This document shows positions 1 to 12,240 of a DNA stretch of 64,000 nucleotides, in pieces (the first letter of the stretch is position 1; each line of letters begins with the position of its first letter). A program made the translations under genes and the position numbers. This DNA is from Trema orientale. Taxonomy: Eukaryota > Streptophyta > Magnoliopsida > Rosales > Cannabaceae. The DNA is taken from NCBI GenBank assembly GCA_002914845.1, contig JXTC01000259.1, positions 175,640-239,639 on the forward strand, written 5' to 3'. The notes beneath the pieces are model-generated. The model worked only from the letters and a program-made list of their open reading frames with translations. It searched no databases and had not been told where the DNA came from.

Positions 1-405
1 GGGTTCTTGAATCGATCTTTCACTGCACATGTACACTCCAAGAATTTAATCAATCAGTTAAGAAACTCAGATTATGGTAATAAACATGGATTTCGGCCTA
101 TATGCATGTAGGAATAGAAATGCACCTTTAATTAGCATATCATAGGGTGTATTGTTGGAAAGTGTACTAGTGATAGTTTCTGAGCACTATGACAAGTAAA
201 AACTTAGTTTAGAGTCAAATTTTAGAATTATTCATGAAATTATGAAATCTAGATGCAAGGATGTTTATTAGTGGCATGATGTACTTATGAGAACTTTGGG
301 CACTACACTCGCTCTTTCTTTCTTCCTTCCCCACCCCTCCCCGAATTTTCATTTGGTTTTTATGGAACATTGATCCTCTTTATATTATGTTATGTGGCTT
401 CACAG
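1..405 (+). other. Intron sequence of the flippase gene
   Basis: AT-rich sequence ending in a polypyrimidine-containing acceptor (..cttcacag) directly before the first readable flippase exon. The preceding ALA2 exon should encode a segment such as ..ALSCNFISP; I could not find it here, so the stretch is read as intron. Confidence 0.6.
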
Positions 406-3400
406 AGCCAAAAGGACAGCTTCTATTAATTGATGGCAAAACTGAAGATGAGGTTCACAGAAGTTTAGAGAGAGTTTTACTTACAATGAGGATCACAACT
501 TCAGAACCGAAGGTAAATCTATAGTTCCTATTTGCTAGAAATCAAATTCAGATTAAGTTGAGTTCCTTTGCCATTATTAACATTCAAAAGCAGCATTGAA
601 GTTTTGAAAGAAGTTTTCTGTTGTGTCAGACAAAATAAAGTTTGTCTTATACTATAAGATAGATCATTGCTTTGTTATAATGCTTTGATGGATGTGGGTG
701 GATCTGATAAGGTTCTTTTAATTCTGTATGCACATGTTTGTCTTTAGATGTTTAGATGCCTTTTTGTGTGCAAATGTATGTGTGTTTATTGTTAATCTGT
801 GATCCTGTTATATTTTAATATTTTTGTTCCTTTTTTCTTTTACCTCCCACTTCTTTATAGGATGTGGCCTTTGTTGTTGATGGTTGGGCTCTTGAAATCG
901 CACTCAAGCATTATCGAAAGGCTTTTACTGAATTAGCAATACTGTCAAGGACTGCTATATGTTGTCGTGTAACACCATCCCAGAAAGCACAGGTAATTTT
1001 TATTTTGACTGCTATGTATTGCCATGAAACCCATGCACATGCTTGCTGATTTTAAACTAAATCTTCTATGAGCTGGATACTGGTAGATACACATAGGTAC
1101 TAGTTCACAACCCTTAGGTGAAAACTACAATCTTTGCTGTCAAAAAAAGGTATGAAATTAGTATACTAATATATTCAGGTAATTAGGTTCACACTATCTC
1201 ATCTTTGTAAGGGTATGAGTTATTGCTTTTGCTTTGAACACAGGTTTAGAGCTTAGGGGCAAAAGATCAAAGCCAGAAACAAATGAGATTACTTCTTTAA
1301 AAATTGTGGATTTTCCAGGAGTCATTGTTTATGCTGGGACTTATCTTTATTCTCATTTGATTAATCGAGTCTTCAAAAGATCTATCAGATTTTGATGGAG
1401 TAAATGGTTTGATCTATAAACATTCAGTTTATTTTTCAACTTAGAATTGATTCACAACAATTCTTTTATTTTTCATGAAAATAAAATAAATACGGATTCG
1501 TGTTTTCATTAATCATTTGGAGATAGGATTTAGGATTTTTGTACCTATATATGTTTATTCTTCAGCCTTTCTGGAGTTTCGATTGAAGGGATTCCTTTTT
1601 TACAGCAACGCAGCCAACTCCATTTTTAGAATAGCTTCCATCGAGTCTCTGCACCTATTCTATTCTTTTCTATTATCACTTTCTGAATCCTTGTTCGTCT
1701 TCAAAAACCGGATTTGCAGTGACTCATTAAATTGATTGTTGATGTAGATGCTTAAACTGATTTAACTTTGGTACTCCCATTTTATAATATAAGTGACCTT
1801 AAGAGATACACGTCTACTAAAGAGAGAAGTTAAGTTAAGTTGAGTTATTCCTTTTGATTGTTATCCTTGTATTGCAAATTTAAAGTTAATGTCATGCATG
1901 TCATGAAATGTTGAATAGCTATGTAGTATATTTAACATTATGTTGCTACCTTTTGCAGCTTGTAGAGATTTTAAAATTATGTGATTATAGAACATTGGCC
2001 ATTGGGGATGGTGGAAATGATGTGAGGATGATACAACAAGCTGATATTGGAGTTGGCATCAGTGGGAGAGAGGGACTGCAGGCAGCAAGGGCAGCTGATT
2101 ATAGTATAGGGAGTAAGTTGTTGGTACCGATACTTTTCTGCAGCTGTATGGAATTTTAAAACAGGAATGGATAAAAATATCTTTCGATTTTTTAAAATAT
2201 ATATCTTATCATATCATAAACATTGTTTTTTTTTTTTGCTGTAATTATCTATTTGTTTCATCTTCTGTTCTGCAGAGTTTAGATTTCTGAAAAGATTGAT
2301 ACTTGTCCATGGACGTTACTCTTACAATCGTACAGCATTTCTGTCCCAGTATTCATTTTACAAGTCCCTAGTCATATGTTTCATCCAGATCTTGTAAGTT
2401 CCTCTGGACATTGTTGTTTATTTTCAACTTTTATTCTCTTCATCTAGTTAGTATGTAAATATTCTTCCTTTTGATATTGTGTTTTTATCATTTCTTGTTA
2501 CTAATGTTAGGACATTTTCAGTTTCTCTTTTATTTCAGGTGTCTCGGGGACCAGCCTTTTCAATTCTGTTAGCTTGATGGCTTATAATGTTTTCTATACA
2601 AGTGTTCCTGTTCTAGCGAGTGTTCTGGACCAGGATCTTAGTGAAGAAACGGTGATGCAGCATCCACAAATTTTGTTTTATTGTCAAGCAGGAAGGTTTG
2701 ACTTTGTAACATCATTCCATTATCTTTTACACTTTATATGTATGTGCCATTTTTCCCATTGAAATTGCCAGTGGGTATTTACTGTATTACCTAAATGCTA
2801 ATGATCACTTCTTTCCCCTCTTGGGTGTAACAGGCTTTTGAATCCTAGTACATTTGCTGGATGGTTTGGAAGATCGCTTTTCCATGTGAGTTGTATTTGT
2901 GAACATTAATTTTTTTTTTTTTTTTTATCCTAGACATTTTTGCTTGCTCCTTTGTCTTTTAATTAAGGTCTATTAAACTATAATGTTTACAAATTATACT
3001 TTGACAAAATTTGAACTTAAAGCTAGAGGTTACGCAGAGAGCCATGACTCACTGTTCCTCATTGAATCTCTTGGCTCTTGATATGAAAAGAAAAAAGAAA
3101 AGTAAAAGGAATGGTGATGTTCAGAGTCTGAAGCCCTGTTTTTGTATTGTACTTCCTAAGGACCACCTGTTGTATATTTCCTGTCTAAAACTCAAACATA
3201 CCAAAATTGGTAATTTGATGATGATAACTTCACATCATTGAGTTGTGTCTGTAAGAGATCATGTGAAACTCGTGAAAGATTGAACATCCTATCCGATAAG
3301 TTGATTTCCTTAATGATAATTTCATAGCTGTAATTTTCTATATGTACTGACCCCGGGCTTGATGTCCAGGCAATTGTTGTATTTGTAATCAGCATACATG

Positions 3401-4729
3401 CCTATGCTTATGAAAAAAGTGAAATGGAGGAGATCTCCTTGGTCGCACTCTCTGGATGTATTTGGTTGCAGGCCTTTGTTATGACATTAGAGACGAAGTA
3501 AGTTTCCATTGTTTATGCTTGTAGATTCAGAATTGACTTTTTCGTAAAGCCTTGCCTTCACCTAATCAGGATCGAGTCGTGTCATAGTTACCACATACAA
3601 GAACTTATATGATACATATATTCTCAGCAAAAATTGAGAAATTAGAATTTTTGATGAGCACTGATATCAAGGCTTTATACAATATTCAACTTGCTGGATT
3701 TCTATTGTTTTGATATGTAAGCTGCCTAAAAACTACGGAGGAAAGGTCGATATTATTTAATTAATCCTGACTGCCTGAGTTTTCCTTTGATGCCTGCAGT
3801 TCCTTTACTATACTACAACATCTTGCTATATGGGGCAATTTGGTTGCCTTTTATGTCATCAACTGGATCTTCAGTGCAATTCCATCATCAGGGATGTATA
3901 CAATTATGTTTCGCTTGTGTAGACAACCGTCTTATTGGATAACTTTGTTTGTAAGTTTCTCTTGGCCATCTTGTGCACCTAATAATTTGGGCTTACGGCT
4001 TCTCTCTGAATAGCACCTGGGGTTTGAGAGTTAATTCAAAACTGAATGCTTATTGCTTGTGAACCAGGACAGTTTGGTCTACCCTTTAAATGATATTGAA
4101 AACCCGGATAGACTTCTCAGATTACCCATCCTACTTTTCAGAATGGCTTTGGTTTATCAGTTTTTTGGTTTGTCCAGTTATATTCGCTTCTGATTATCCA
4201 TCCTACTTTCATATGATTTAGCTATTTTGGTTGGGGGAAATTCAGACTTAAAAAAGAGTGATTGGCCAGATTACTCCCTTGATGCAACGTTGGTGGTTAT
4301 AACCTGAAAAGCCTATTATGGAGAAGTCAAGCCCATTGTTCAGTGTGCAGTTTTTATGTACTAATAGAAACTTTTGTTCCATTACAGCTCATAGTTGCGG
4401 CAGGGATGGGTCCTATTCTTGCAATAAAGTTCTTTCGGTACACATACAGACCAAGTAAAATCAATACACTTCAGCAGGCTGAACGCTTGGGTGGGCCTAT
4501 CCTGTCACTGGGAAACATTGAGCCCCAAGTGAAATCGATAGAAAAAGATGTTGTTTCTCCCTTGTCAATAACTCAACCCAAGAATAGAAATCCAGTTTAT
4601 GAACCCCTATTATCAGATTCACCAAATGCTACTAGAAGATCTTTCGGAGCGGCAACACCATTTGATTTTTTTCAGTCGCAGTCTAGATTGTCCTCTTCCA
4701 GCTACGCAAGAAATTGCAAGGACAATTGA
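406..4729 (+). CDS. ALA2: P4-type ATPase phospholipid flippase, ALA2-like (3' part of gene)
   Basis: Flips aminophospholipids across endomembranes, driven by ATP. Nine exons are readable: 406-512, 861-992, 1959-2112, 2276-2393, 2522-2695, 2834-2885, 3370-3497, 3800-3950, 4388-4729. All have GT..AG borders and stay in one frame, giving the C-terminal 452 residues. The hinge of the P domain, [20 protein letters not shown], is present in exon 3, preceded by the KAQ segment of exon 2. The later exons encode the last membrane helices, including the P4-typical stretch around [10 protein letters not shown]. The tail ends in a Ser-rich segment finishing RNCKDN, as I recall for Arabidopsis ALA2. The first exon here begins with two bases of a split Glu codon, so at least the actuator and nucleotide-binding parts lie outside the window. 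No break is visible. ALA2 rather than another ALA is chosen from the near-identical tail; confidence is high. Confidence 0.95.
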
Positions 4730-7690
4730 GCGACATGCAAACAAGTAATAGATGCAAAAATTAAACTTTTGCCATCATTTTTATTCTAATATAGTTCAGC
4801 ACAATATGTAACACTACATAGATTACTGGAGTTCCTAATAGAGGAATTCTACAATAATTGAATAATCCTTTTTCTTGGTCTGGCATAAATGAAATTTCCA
4901 TTGTTAATTTACAACACTATTTTGCTTTATGTATTATAGGAAAAAGATTTTATTTGAGCTTTTCGGTAGACGTCGTTGAGATGAGTTTTTATGTTGAATG
5001 CTGTTTGAGTTTGATCCTCTTCAGGGTCATTAGTCTCTGATACATATAAGCAAGGCAGTTCAACTTATGTAATGTTTGGCAAAGTTAGACAGCTTGATCA
5101 CAAGGAACGGAACTAGTCTATCAAATACTTGTAACAAGAGCTGCTTTTCGCCAAAAGCGGCAATGACTTCGCATAGATTTACTTTTTCAAGAGTGAATGA
5201 GTAATTTTTCTGTTTATGGCCGGGTGATTATACAAGGGTCTAAATGCAAACTAGTGTAATTATATTGTCCTTTTGAATCTTTTCTATTTATTAATGGACT
5301 CATGTCCAGGCAATGAATAGCTTGATAACGATAAGGAAAAGATTTAAAGTTGTTGGTTGGTGTGGCTGCAATAGTGTGTAATGCATACTTGAGCTAAAGA
5401 CTGGACCCAAACGTTAGCCAATAATTCTGTAGTCTCAATTCCACTCGTTCAAGATGAAATTAAGCTGGATTTTGCTTCTCTGAAAAGCTAACATGGTAAT
5501 AATGTGAGAGAACTAGTATCATGCCCCCTCTCTTTTCCTTTTCAATGACAAACCTGTACTGGTTTTTATTCGGTGGGGACTGAGAGAGTTGATTTTCTAA
5601 AGCTTGGTTAGTTAGTAAGTACCAAGAACAGCAAAAAACATTGTCCTGTGATTTGAAAGTAAGCACCTAAAATGCTGAATTTTGAAATCTTCATCAAGAT
5701 ATTCTGCTTTAATGAATGGGTTAACGTACCATTGTAATGCAAGCTCTTTACCTTTATGAATAAAGGGTGATATTGAAGCCTTTTACTTTATGGAATTAGC
5801 ATTCACCTACCCTAGAAGCACAGAAGAGAAAACCCATGATGGATTGCTTGGGATTCAGCATTCATGTCCCACATTGGGGATCATTACATCTTCCTGATCA
5901 GAAAATCAACCACAAAGCTTAGAAAAAGTAGGTGCCAAGTTCTGTCCATTCAGATATGGATCATATCATCATATAAATTCATGGTCCAAGCAAAAGAATC
6001 TACCAAAACCCCCATTCACAGATGTCAGCCATACCTTGGCTAAAGTCAGTCATGAGCATTTTGCTCTGTAAGTATGGGCTTCTTGTCTCAAAATCATAGC
6101 AACAATTAAATGAAAAATTGGAAAAAAGTGGCCCCAAAAAACCAAAAGGTCAATAAGGGCAGGGCAGGTAGGGGACCCTCCCCGAAAAACCATATCATGG
6201 GTCATTTTAGCATGGGCTGCTCCCTCACTCCACACCATTTCTTGTGACTCTTGGATTATCGCTACCTAACCCAGCACTGCACCTAGCCAAACAGGCCCTA
6301 CCATAAAAAGATAATAAAATAGAAAAGAAAAAAATAGAATATAAACAGAGCTTTGTGATAAGATTGTGAATGAATTGAACCGTCAGATATGCTTGTTATT
6401 GAGCCGTCAGATATGCATGTTATTTTGAATATGATTGCTTATAATTCTATCCAACGGCCAAAAATGCTTACCATGCTACTATTAATTATTATTCCACACC
6501 AAATGATCCCAAATAAATAAATAAATACGAATAGAAATACAGGCTCATGGATGAATGCCCTACAAGGCTACCATCCTAGCTGTCTTTCAGATAAGTACCC
6601 CTCCTAGGAAACAAATCGTATGCCATTACATAATAGGTACGTTACATAATATATGAACATCATGCCAAGTTTTATGATTAATGCCAAGATTCTATTCTCT
6701 GTGGGAATGACTACACTTGCAGGCACAATTTTTCTTTCCTTTATTTAATGGGGAAAAAAAATGAATATTCATATTTGAATGTGATACTTTCATGCACGCA
6801 TGCATGTATCAGAATTTCAGTGAAGTTTCGAATTATCTGGATAATTCAATGGAACATGGATTTACTTTACTATTATAGTCGACGATAATAAAAAAATTGA
6901 TATATGTTTGTTAAGACTAAATGATATTGAACTCATAATGATTAATGATTCTAAATTTTTGGACGAAATTAAAATCATGGATAGTCATGGGAAAGGATTT
7001 TGACTTGGTCAATTATATAGATTTACGTTTTCAGTTTTTTTTTTCAAACAAAAAAATAACAGACGTGGAAAGAGAGCTAATATGTATGCTAACAGAAATC
7101 TAATAATATAGATCCTTTCAAAAAGAAAATTATTAGATAATGCCTTTACTTCTTAGTTCTTATCCAAAAACAAACGTCTTAATAAAGATTCCAAATATTA
7201 GTACCTCTTAATTTCAATGAATCACATCTGTCCCTTGCTTTTTTTCCTTTTTTTTTTCCCTTCCCCTTTTTTGGCTGAGAAAGTAACATTTGTCCATTAA
7301 TTCTTTGGGTTACATTTAAGAAATATTGTTACATTTATATATTGGTGGTACCTCTTCTTTTGTTATAGTTATAAATATCCCACTTGGCTTTACAACACTT
7401 TTTGCTCAATTATTTGTAAATTTATTGGCAATGGCCCCGTACACCGAATTAATATCTAATAATCTGAACGTACTCTCCGTTTGGAACCCAAATTGTAGGG
7501 AGGAGCATGTTTGGAATTTAACAAAGAAGAGGGAAAACATTTTAAAAAAAACTAGGAGAAATTTTTTGTGCAAGTTTAGAGGACATAAAATGATTATAAA
7601 AAATTAATTATAAAAAAATGATTATAAAAAATTGAGAAAAATCAAAAAGTTTCAATATTTTTTTTTTTAAAAAAGTGTTTTCCTCGTATC
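4730..7690. other. Intergenic, flippase 3' UTR and gene-poor DNA
   Basis: The first few hundred bases after the flippase stop are probably its 3' UTR. The rest is AT-rich with short ORFs that look like chance. A small near-repeat of a GCCGTCAGATATGC word occurs near 6380 and 6402. I see no gene or RNA in it. Confidence 0.5.
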
Positions 7691-7699
7691 TGTTTCCTT

Positions 7700-8600
7700 T
7701 TATTTTCCCACTACCAGCGAAATCCAAGATCTAAAACGATGTTAATATCACACTCCATCCGCTAGCAGGTTCCTCTCCGATATGAGCTCCTTTTATTTTG
7801 ACCCACTACCAGCGAAATCCAAGATCTAAAAAGATGTTAATATAACACTCCATCCGCTAGTAGGTTCCCCCTTACCGGAGAGGGAGATTTTCCCTCTTTC
7901 CGGTATAGAATTTTATATATAATTTTAGTTGCTACTGTAAACATAGTTACATATAAAACTAATTTTATATAGAATTTTATATATAATTCTAGTTGCTATT
8001 GTAAACAGAATTACATATATAAAACTTTAGTTTTATATGTAGATTTATAGAAGAGTTCTAATTTATCCTTTATAGAGTTTTTCTCCAAGACAACTAATTT
8101 TATATGTAGCTTTATTGAAGAGTTCTAATTTATTCTTTATGGAGTTTTTCTCCAAGATCGTTGTCGGGAACTTATGGAGTTTTTCTCCAAAATCGTTGTC
8201 GGGAACTATCGGTGCTTCTGAGATTTTTGATGGTGTTTCTATCTTTAAGTTAATGAATCGATTTCTATCTTTTAAGTTAATGAATCGATTTCCTGATTCT
8301 CATTGTAAGATGTTATATATAACTCTAGTTACTATCTTTAAGTTAATTGGTGTTTCTATCTTTAAGTTAATGAATCGATTTCTATCTTTAAATTAATGAA
8401 TCGATTTCCTGATTCTCCTTGTAAGATGTTATATATAACTCTATTTACTATAGAATCTTGTAAGATGTTATATATAATTCTATTTATTATCTTAAAGTTA
8501 ATGAATCGATTTCTATCTTTAAGTTAATGAATTGATTTCCTGATTCTTATTGTAAGATGTTATATATAACTCTGTAACCGTGAGTATTAATGAAGTTAGT
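7700..8600. repeat. Compound tandem-repeat region
   Basis: Several direct repeats of different length lie next to each other. A block of about 70 bp containing TACCAGCGAAATCCAAGATC occurs at about 7710-7780 and again at about 7803-7870. A block with ATAGAATTTTATATATAATT is doubled at about 7910-8030. Another with GGAGTTTTTCTCCAA recurs at about 8085, 8140 and 8176. From about 8220 to 8575 the unit TAAGTTAATGAATCGATTTC, sometimes followed by CTGATTCT and TGTAAGATGTTATATATAA, recurs about seven times with small changes. The 93-codon ORF across it is a product of the repeat and not a gene. Confidence 0.75.
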
Positions 8601-9476
8601 ATTAATGAAGTTATTTTCTTTTCAAGAGGAGGGAAAAAAAAAAAAACACTCCAATTGTCTCCAATTCTCCTTTTATAGATTTTTCACAAAAATTTTCTCA
8701 GGAGAATCCAAATAACTTACAAAAACAAGTGACTACTGAGGGGAAAAAAAAAAACAAAAACAAAATTCCTCAATACCCAGTATTCATACACAAACAGCAG
8801 CCAAGTCCATTCATCACAAAATCCTCACAGATCTCCAAAACTCAACCCAAAAATAGTGTATAAAACAATACAATATTTTGCCAAGTGGACCATGATATTT
8901 TACAAGCCAGCTACGAGGCTCAAACTAGAATCTTATTGAGAGAATCTTTTAACCATTGATTTTCTAGCCAATCAAAATAATTCTTCGATTTATTAGTATA
9001 GGTTTAGCACGTAAATATTGCATGCAGGGGAAAAAAATTGAAAAAACAAACAATAATGAAAACAAATAAATAAATAAAGGAAATACAGAATTTCCATTGC
9101 TCATGAGAATAGTTTAATCAAAATACATTACGCGAAAAGATCAAACTAAACTCTCTACAATAAGAGTACAACGTAAGGTCTCTCTCTCTCTCTCTCTCTC
9201 AAAAAGCCTCTAGAAACAGCTTACTCGACTGAAACATTCTCATCAGAGAGAGAGATCACATCAACAACTTATTAATTTAAACAATATTAAAATTGAAAGT
9301 AAATAATCCAAATGAAGATTAATATAATACACTCATAAAAATAACAACATATATTTATAGTCATAATCATCATGCATGTATATATACGGCTGATGCATAT
9401 ATATATATACACTTCTGAAATCGCCATATGCAATATCTTCTTCTTCTTTCTTCACTTGTCATCGTTAGTAGCCCTC
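8601..9476. other. Intergenic, 3' flank of the zinc-finger gene
   Basis: AT-rich, with a CT dinucleotide tract at about 9179-9200. The part next to 9476 is probably the 3' UTR of the minus-strand CCCH gene. No other gene is seen. Confidence 0.45.
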
Positions 9477-10724
9477 CTACATCAAGAGATCATTGACCCA
9501 CCCGAGATCCGGATCTGAACTCGGCCCGCTATTATTAACGTCGTTGAGCTTATTCTCGTTACCATCATCATTATTATTGTTATTACTATTAACAATATTA
9601 TTGTACCTCTTGCTAGAGCCGGCGCCGCCGAAAAAATTCTCGGACCCAGATGGGTTATTCGGAGTAGAAGGTGAAAGAATGAACTGCTGTTGATCATCGG
9701 CGCCGCCGCCTTTGAACGGGAAAACGTCCACCCAAGGGAGATTCCGGTCACCGCCGGCGACCGAGATGGGAGAAACTGGGGAAGCGGCTTCGCCGAAATT
9801 CATCGCTTCTAACGAGCTCATCAGATCAGTGAGCGCATCCTTGTAGCTCACCACTCCGGGACCCGAAAAATGGCCTCCGCCGGCCCCGCCGTAACGTTCT
9901 TTGCCGTAGCCGGAGATTGGAGAAAATTTCTCAGGCGACATCGGCGGTGAAAAATGGGAAATGCCCAGAAGAGTCGAAGTCGGGGAAGATGTGACGGAGT
10001 TGTGGCATGAGCAGAAAACGCAGCAGTGGTTCGTCGAGCTCGGCGAGTTGAGAGACGGGTACTTGATCTTCTTCTTGGAACTCACCGGAGAAGCCATTTC
10101 CGGCGAAGACCCACTAGAGTGAAGAGGCAAGATCCGGAGCTGGCGAGGAGTGTGAGCGAAGAAACAAACCTTTCTCTTACAGTTCTTTCCATCTTTACAA
10201 GCCTCCGTCCTGTACCTCGCCGGGTGGAGCCAGCACTCGAAGACGCCATGCGCGAACTCGCAGCTATCGCCGCGCCCGCAGCCTCCGCGGCGGTAATCGG
10301 GGCACACCGTGCCGGAGTAGTGGTGCCGACGGGGGTCTCTCCGGCGAGCCTTCTCGCCGGGATGGGCGAAAGGGCAGTCGGTCCAGTCATGGCTCCTGCT
10401 CCGGGTGCAGCGCCGGACCTTGAACTCGTACATACGGAAGTGGTCGGAAGAGTACGGGTCGGATTCACCATCGTCGTCGGATTCTCCGTCGGCGTTGTTG
10501 TAGGGAAGGAACTTCTGAAAAAGGGTACTGTCGTCGGCGCCGCCGGGGGAAAATCTGGGCGACCCGGAGGAGAACATGTCGGCGGTGGTGAGATCTTGGT
10601 GGTGGTGGTGGTTGCGGCGGGTGAGGAGCTTCCTTGGTGGAATGTCGAGGTCTCGGAGGAGGAGGTGGTGGTGGTGGTGGTGGAGCTTGTGTTGCTGGTC
10701 AGAACAGACGCTACTACTGCTCAT
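9477..10724 (-). CDS. Tandem CCCH zinc-finger protein, SOMNUS/TZF4-TZF5 type
   Basis: Intronless, 415 aa. Plant RR-TZF proteins bind RNA in cytoplasmic granules and control mRNA levels. The N-terminus is His-rich, followed by DIPPRKLL (about residues 27-34), a motif I recall from Arabidopsis SOM/TZF4 and TZF5 but not from TZF1-3. The Arg-rich region with an extra C..C..H set (C106, C117, H121) leads into the tandem fingers at 141-191: C-X7-C-X5-C-X3-H-X16-C-X5-C-X4-C-X3-H, all ligands present. The C-terminal half is Ser/Pro/Asn-rich and ends in a conserved-looking [13 protein letters not shown] content is much higher than in the flanks, which creates a long open antisense frame. SOM represses light-dependent germination in Arabidopsis; the same role here is inference. 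Neighbouring flippase, TPX2 and RING1 genes support the TZF4/5 assignment. Confidence 0.93.
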   Translation of the reverse strand: MSSSSVCSDQQHKLHHHHHHLLLRDLDIPPRKLLTRRNHHHHQDLTTADMFSSGSPRFSPGGADDSTLFQKFLPYNNADGESDDDGESDPYSSDHFRMYEFKVRRCTRSRSHDWTDCPFAHPGEKARRRDPRRHHYSGTVCPDYRRGGCGRGDSCEFAHGVFECWLHPARYRTEACKDGKNCKRKVCFFAHTPRQLRILPLHSSGSSPEMASPVSSKKKIKYPSLNSPSSTNHCCVFCSCHNSVTSSPTSTLLGISHFSPPMSPEKFSPISGYGKERYGGAGGGHFSGPGVVSYKDALTDLMSSLEAMNFGEAASPVSPISVAGGDRNLPWVDVFPFKGGGADDQQQFILSPSTPNNPSGSENFFGGAGSSKRYNNIVNSNNNNNDDGNENKLNDVNNSGPSSDPDLGWVNDLLM

Positions 10725-10835
10725 GATATTATATGTATATGGGAGTATTGTTAATCAGGAGAGAAAAAAAGGAAAGAGGGTATACTTGAGGAGTGTGAGA
10801 AAGTAGGCGGTGTTGATGAGGTGGGGAACAAAGGA

Positions 10836-10846
10836 GAGTTTATAGG
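10836..10846 (-). promoter_or_regulatory. TATA box of the CCCH gene
   Basis: Minus strand reads CCCCTATAAACT about 115 bases upstream of the ATG at 10724. It is the only good TATA motif between the start codon and the upstream RY element, and a GA tract (about 10857-10871) lies just upstream of it. Confidence 0.6.
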
Positions 10847-10945
10847 GGCGTTTGGGGAGAGAGAGAGAGAGGGGAAAAAAGGATGACAAGGATGGAGAAT
10901 AGGTATGGGCAAAGAGATGCGTGGCTGCATAGTATTAGGGATCAG

Positions 10946-10989
10946 CATGCAAGTTTGGGTATGTGGCACCTTCACAATTCATGGCACGT
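10946..10989 (-). promoter_or_regulatory. RY element and ABRE core upstream of the CCCH gene
   Basis: CATGCA (RY core, target of ABI3-type B3 factors) at 10946-10951 and the ABRE core ACGTG (minus strand) at 10985-10989 lie 100-150 bases upstream of the TATA box. RY/ABRE pairs are typical of seed genes under ABI3 and bZIP control, which fits a SOM-like gene. Short motifs can occur by chance. Confidence 0.4.
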
Positions 10990-11230
10990 TCACCCCTTGG
11001 CTGCTTGTCTCCTTATTATCAACTGTTTTGTTTCTCTTCTTTTTTTTTTTAATTATTTTTTTGGTTATGAAAAAAGAAAAATTAGAAAAGGGTTTTCGGA
11101 TTTTGGTTCGAGTAATGTCGAGGTCACAAGAGGAGTGATGATTATAGTTTTGGATGATGATATCAAAGTTGGGGATCTGTAACAACTTTTTTTTGATAAA
11201 AGGATCTGTAACAACTTGAATATATGCATG

Positions 11231-11912
11231 GGACACCAATTTAGTAGGTATTTTTTTTAATCTATATATAAGTATTATTTTGGTCAATTAAAATTTATCA
11301 CGTATATTTTTTTATATTAAAAAATAAAAAAAAATATTAATAATGCACGTTTTTTCATATATATTATTATAGCCGTTCGATTATCATTAAATAATAATCC
11401 AACGGTTAAAAAAAATACCGTAAAAAAAAATTCTTACAGAATTGACAATCCATATATATATATATGGGTTATCAATCCAGTAGGTATTTTTTTTTTTACT
11501 TATGTGTAGGTATTTTTTTTTTTTACTTATGTGTAGGTATTTTTTTTTAGCCGTTGGATCATCATCTAATGGTGATCCAATGACTATAATTAAGTGCATG
11601 AAAAAACGTGCATCATTGATGCTATTTCTCTCTCTTACTTTTTAATATAAAAAAATGGGGATGGCTACAGTAGGGGCATCCCTATATAGGGTCATGCCTT
11701 AATTATCGTTGGATGAGAATCTGTGGGGAATAACGAGAATCTGTGGAGAATCTATTTATATACAGATTCCCATCCAACGGTGAATAGACAGATCCCTACG
11801 TAAGGACGCTCCTACTGTAGACGCGCCCTAAAAAAATATGTAAAAAAAAAATTTTATTGGCCAAATTGATACCTATATATAGGTAAAAAAAAAAAATACC
11901 GGATTGGTGTCC
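11231..11912. mobile_element. Nest of small inverted-repeat elements (MITE-like)
   Basis: The outer ends are inverted: GGACACCAAT at 11231 and ATTGGTGTCC ending at 11912, each followed inward by a T-run/A-run and a TATATATA(A/G)G motif. Inside, around 11450-11490, another end-like sequence (ATCAATCCAGTAGG) suggests two related elements side by side. A second, unrelated hairpin sits at 11656-11830: left arm GGCTACAGTAGGGGCATCC, right arm reading inverted as a close match, arms about 80 bp. A relative of the outer family lies at about 57590-57820. Confidence 0.65.
11656..11830. mobile_element. Inner MITE of about 175 bp
   Basis: Two arms of about 80 bp are inverted copies. The left contains CTACAGTAGGGGCATCC and CGTTGGATGAGAATCTGT; the right contains the inverse of CTACAGTAGGAGCGTCC and CGTTGGATGGGAATCTGT. 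It has no coding capacity and is inserted in the larger nest at 11231-11912. Confidence 0.6.
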
Positions 11913-12104
11913 ATATATAATATATATATATCCATGTACAGATTGTCCTCGAAGCTAAATAAGTAGTTAGTTTATTGTCTTTTCTCCCCCTAGGAAGTGG
12001 AAGGACCAATTGGAAAATTTTACGGGTCATGACAAGAATCTGGTTATGTTTCAAATTTTCAAAGAGAATTATTACCCATGAATTACTGTATTTATCCGCA
12101 CGTA

Positions 12105-12240
12105 AACATTGAGACTCATACTAATTTAATTCTAATTAATAAATCAAGTTCATATTAATCTCATTTGAAGTTAACATTGAGACTTGTACTAATTTAATTT
12201 TAATTAATAAATCAAATTTATATTAATCTCATTTGAAGTT
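12105..12240 (+). repeat. 68-bp tandem duplication
   Basis: Two head-to-tail copies, 12105-12172 and 12173-12240, each starting AACATTGAGACT and ending CTCATTTGAAGT, with a few substitutions. Noncoding. Confidence 0.8.

Noticed and set aside
8115-8396. ORF of 93 codons and CRISPR-like regular repeats
   Set aside because: The frame is made of the TAAGTTAATGAATCG repeat itself. Repeats are direct, diverged and lack unique spacers of constant length; this is plant nuclear DNA.
10026-10754. Long open frame (242 codons) on the + strand opposite the CCCH gene
   Set aside because: It is the mirror of a GC-rich, biased coding sequence; the product is Val/Arg/Gly low-complexity with no domain.
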